Source: an uncultured Acetatifactor sp. (GTDB taxonomy: Bacteria; Bacillota; Clostridia; Lachnospirales; Lachnospiraceae). From it: a DNA stretch of 22,333 bases. The DNA lies in contig CAJTZD010000026.1 in NCBI GenBank assembly GCA_910584235.1, positions 29,701 to 52,033 of the forward strand, read 5' to 3'. The notes under the pieces were generated by a model that worked only from the letters and a program-made list of their open reading frames with translations, was not told the origin of the DNA and did no database searches. Below are positions 21,065 to 22,333 of this stretch, piece by piece; the first letter of the stretch is position 1, and each line of letters starts with the position of its first letter. The position numbers were made by a program, and so were the translations under genes.

Positions 21065-21118
21065 TGTTGCCAAAATGTTGCCACGCATTTATTATAGCAA
21101 ATCCCTGCAAATTAACAA
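21065..21118 (-). promoter_or_regulatory. Promoter of the three-gene unit with a direct repeat at the start site
   Basis: Minus strand TTGTTA (21118-21113), 16 nt, TATAAT (21096-21091) preceded by TG one base away (extended -10). Transcription would start near 21084. Two exact copies of TGGCAACA spaced by 3 nt occupy 21083-21065, right at and after the start, a likely repressor-binding position. The leader to the 142-aa gene would be about 230 nt. Confidence 0.45.
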
Positions 21119-21286
21119 CACATTTTTTTATGTTACACAATAAAAACCCCTTTTTAATAAAGGCACAATATACTACCTATGCCATTTTTATTTCTGAAAG
21201 TCCTTACAAAATAAGTATTTCAAAAAAGCTAAAGTGTAACAAAATTCCTCGTTCATACTTTGATTTTCCCTTAATTGTCCTTAGTT

Positions 21287-21306
21287 ACATGGTGCTAGCA
21301 CCATGT
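21287..21306. repeat. Perfect 20-bp palindrome
   Basis: ACATGGTGCTAGCACCATGT is a perfect inverted repeat with no spacer, located 68 nt past the stop of the acetyltransferase gene. It could be a dimeric regulator site or a site-specific recombination core. No T-run follows in either direction, so it is not a usual terminator. Confidence 0.6.
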
Positions 21307-21373
21307 ATGCAAAACATTAACAAGGAAAATATCAATTCGTTGTTCTCCACTACTCTAATCATCAAATTGGGAT

Positions 21374-21901
21374 TTATAGTTCTATCCAATATCTTTGAGT
21401 AATCTTATTATTATATGGAATTTCATTTTCTAATACTGCACCATTTTTCTTCATCGTAGCAATCGAAGCAAATTTATCACTATCAACAGTTAACAGTACT
21501 CTATTCAAACCAATTTTTTTTGCCTCTATCAATGCCAATCGCAACATTTCCGCAGCATATCCTTTTCTACGCTCTGATTTACGCACACAGTAGCCAATAT
21601 GCCCTAAATACATTAACATTTCTTCTGTTAAATCATATCTCACATTAATCATGCCAATAAGTTTTTCATCTTCTTTTCGAATAGCCATAAACTCATAAGA
21701 AGGTGGTCTACCAGATTCTACAGTCTCCTTATTTTCATTGTTCTTAACTTTTGTTAACCATTCTTCAATACTATTCATATCATAAAGACGTTCTGTTCCA
21801 TATGCCACTTCATTGTTTTGAATAAACTCCGCACGGAAGTCCATAATTTTATCTTTAAATCTATCAGAAGGCTTTACAAGATATATTTTTATATTATTCA
21901 C
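21374..21901 (-). CDS. GNAT family N-acetyltransferase (second)
   Basis: The 175-aa protein is a single GNAT domain. Key parts are EFMAIRKEDEKLIGMINVRY, the HIGYCVRKSERRKGYAAEML acetyl-CoA loop (residues 101-120), and LNRVLLTVDSDKFASIATMKK then NGAVLENEI, matching the Ala/Asn-helix end of the ribosomal-protein-type subfamily. The substrate is unknown. The start is GTG at 21901, with AAGGAGG 9 nt upstream. An earlier ATG at 21937 lies at or before the predicted transcription start and is rejected. AT-rich codon use and lysine richness differ from the flagellar genes. Confidence 0.88.
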   Translation of the reverse strand: MNNIKIYLVKPSDRFKDKIMDFRAEFIQNNEVAYGTERLYDMNSIEEWLTKVKNNENKETVESGRPPSYEFMAIRKEDEKLIGMINVRYDLTEEMLMYLGHIGYCVRKSERRKGYAAEMLRLALIEAKKIGLNRVLLTVDSDKFASIATMKKNGAVLENEIPYNNKITQRYWIEL

Positions 21902-21940
21902 AGAAAATCTCCTCCTTAGCAAATATAATTTGTTCATTTG

Positions 21941-21949
21941 ATTATACCA
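21941..21949 (-). promoter_or_regulatory. Extended -10 promoter of the second acetyltransferase
   Basis: Minus strand TGGTATAAT (21949-21941). No good -35 box is present, as is usual for extended -10 promoters. The start near 21934 gives a leader of about 33 nt and supports the GTG start at 21901. Confidence 0.55.
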
Positions 21950-22010
21950 CTTTTATTCCTTATTTACCACAAAAAATATAGGACACAACAACCGCCACGC
22001 CCCACATTTC

Positions 22011-22307
22011 TTATCGTTCCAACGACTTCTCAATCTTCTGTTTCTGCCCCTTCAAGTCATTCTGCTTTTCATACATATTATTCCGCTCTTTGCAGAGTTC
22101 TTTCATGCGCTCCAGCTTCGCCCACACTCCCTCCCGGCAATCCGGCTCTATCTTTTTATATTCCCCGGTCAGATTGCGAATTGTATTATTGTTTTCTTTT
22201 ATCTGCTTCGATAAGCATACCCAGTCTATCAGATTTTGTACTTCCTTGTCCGTTTCGTAAAGGTCTGTTTCTGCCACGATTGTACCAAGCCACTTACGTG
22301 GCAGCAA
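22011..22307 (-). pseudogene. Coiled-coil hypothetical protein, probably a 3' gene remnant
   Basis: About 98 codons of charged helical protein: LYETDKEVQNLIDWVCLSKQ, a QIKENNNTIRNLTGEYKKIE coil, and MYEKQNDLKGQKQKIEKSLE at the end. An in-frame TAG lies two codons before the first possible start, a TTG at 22307 without a ribosome site. There is no in-frame ATG until the middle. It reads like the C-terminal end of a longer gene cut by a stop or frameshift near the window edge. No family is assigned. Confidence 0.45.
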
Positions 22308-22333
22308 GTTCTAAAAAATTTCTCTAAAATTTC

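Larger units (their letters stand above)
20857..21373. other. AT-rich 517-nt spacer without genes
   Basis: No open frame here is supported. It contains a predicted promoter with a direct repeat, a perfect 20-bp palindrome (both listed separately), and a stretch around 20930-20955 (GGTGCGTCCCCGG then TATTCCGG) of much higher GC than its surroundings, possibly a fragment of a dispersed repeat. Confidence 0.5.

Noticed and set aside
1..22333. CRISPR arrays, tRNA or rRNA genes.
   Set aside because: No regularly spaced repeats, cloverleaf sequences or rRNA segments were seen on either strand.

Overview
The window reads as a Gram-positive Clostridia genome, most likely a gut Lachnospiraceae (Roseburia/Eubacterium-like). 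The reasons are purine-rich AGGAGG ribosome sites, two flgK genes in tandem, a FliW-CsrA pair next to filament genes, and a ThyX thymidylate synthase. This placement is an inference from gene content. Every supported gene is on the minus strand, so transcription runs from high to low coordinates.

Region 1 (about 1-17,150) is a late flagellar locus. In transcription order it holds thyX; flgM-flgN-flgK1-flgK2-flgL-fliW-csrA; flaG-fliD-fliS-fliT with a terminator; a flagellin gene with a terminator; a short orphan 3' gene end; a GT2-plus-repeat glycosyltransferase probably acting on flagellin; and the first seven codons of a second flagellin at the left edge. Four sigma-28/SigD-type promoters (TAAA or TAAT, 15-16 nt, then nCCGATAT or nCCGATAA) precede flgM, flaG and both flagellins. 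The one for flgM lies inside the last codons of thyX. The axial proteins FlgK2, FlgL and FliD are unusually long, and FliD carries an internal duplication.

The regulation is the most striking part. The leaders of flagellin 1, flagellin 2 and flaG each combine a perfect hairpin presenting GGA in its loop with an AAGGAGG ribosome site just downstream. This is the two-site layout through which CsrA represses flagellin translation, and csrA and its antagonist fliW are in the same window. The stems differ in sequence while the loop is kept. The leader of flagellin 2 is also about 190 nt long and holds a separate compact fold: three helices plus a six-base-pair pseudoknot between a hairpin loop and the 3' tail. 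I do not recognise its class; it is a candidate riboswitch-like element.

Region 2 (about 17,200-19,100) holds a GNAT acetyltransferase, a single-pass membrane protein with a strong sigma-A promoter, and a small helical protein. A possible mobile-element remnant lies between the last two.

Region 3 (about 19,240-22,333) is lower in GC and looks accessory. It contains a three-gene unit (a 142-aa unknown with CGPC and YSTSC motifs, an overlapping 222-aa unknown, and a SecB-like chaperone split by an apparent frameshift) that ends at an 18-bp inverted repeat. Upstream are an AT-rich spacer with a perfect 20-bp palindrome and a direct repeat at a predicted transcription start, a second GNAT acetyltransferase, and a coiled-coil gene remnant. 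No tRNA, rRNA or CRISPR array was seen.
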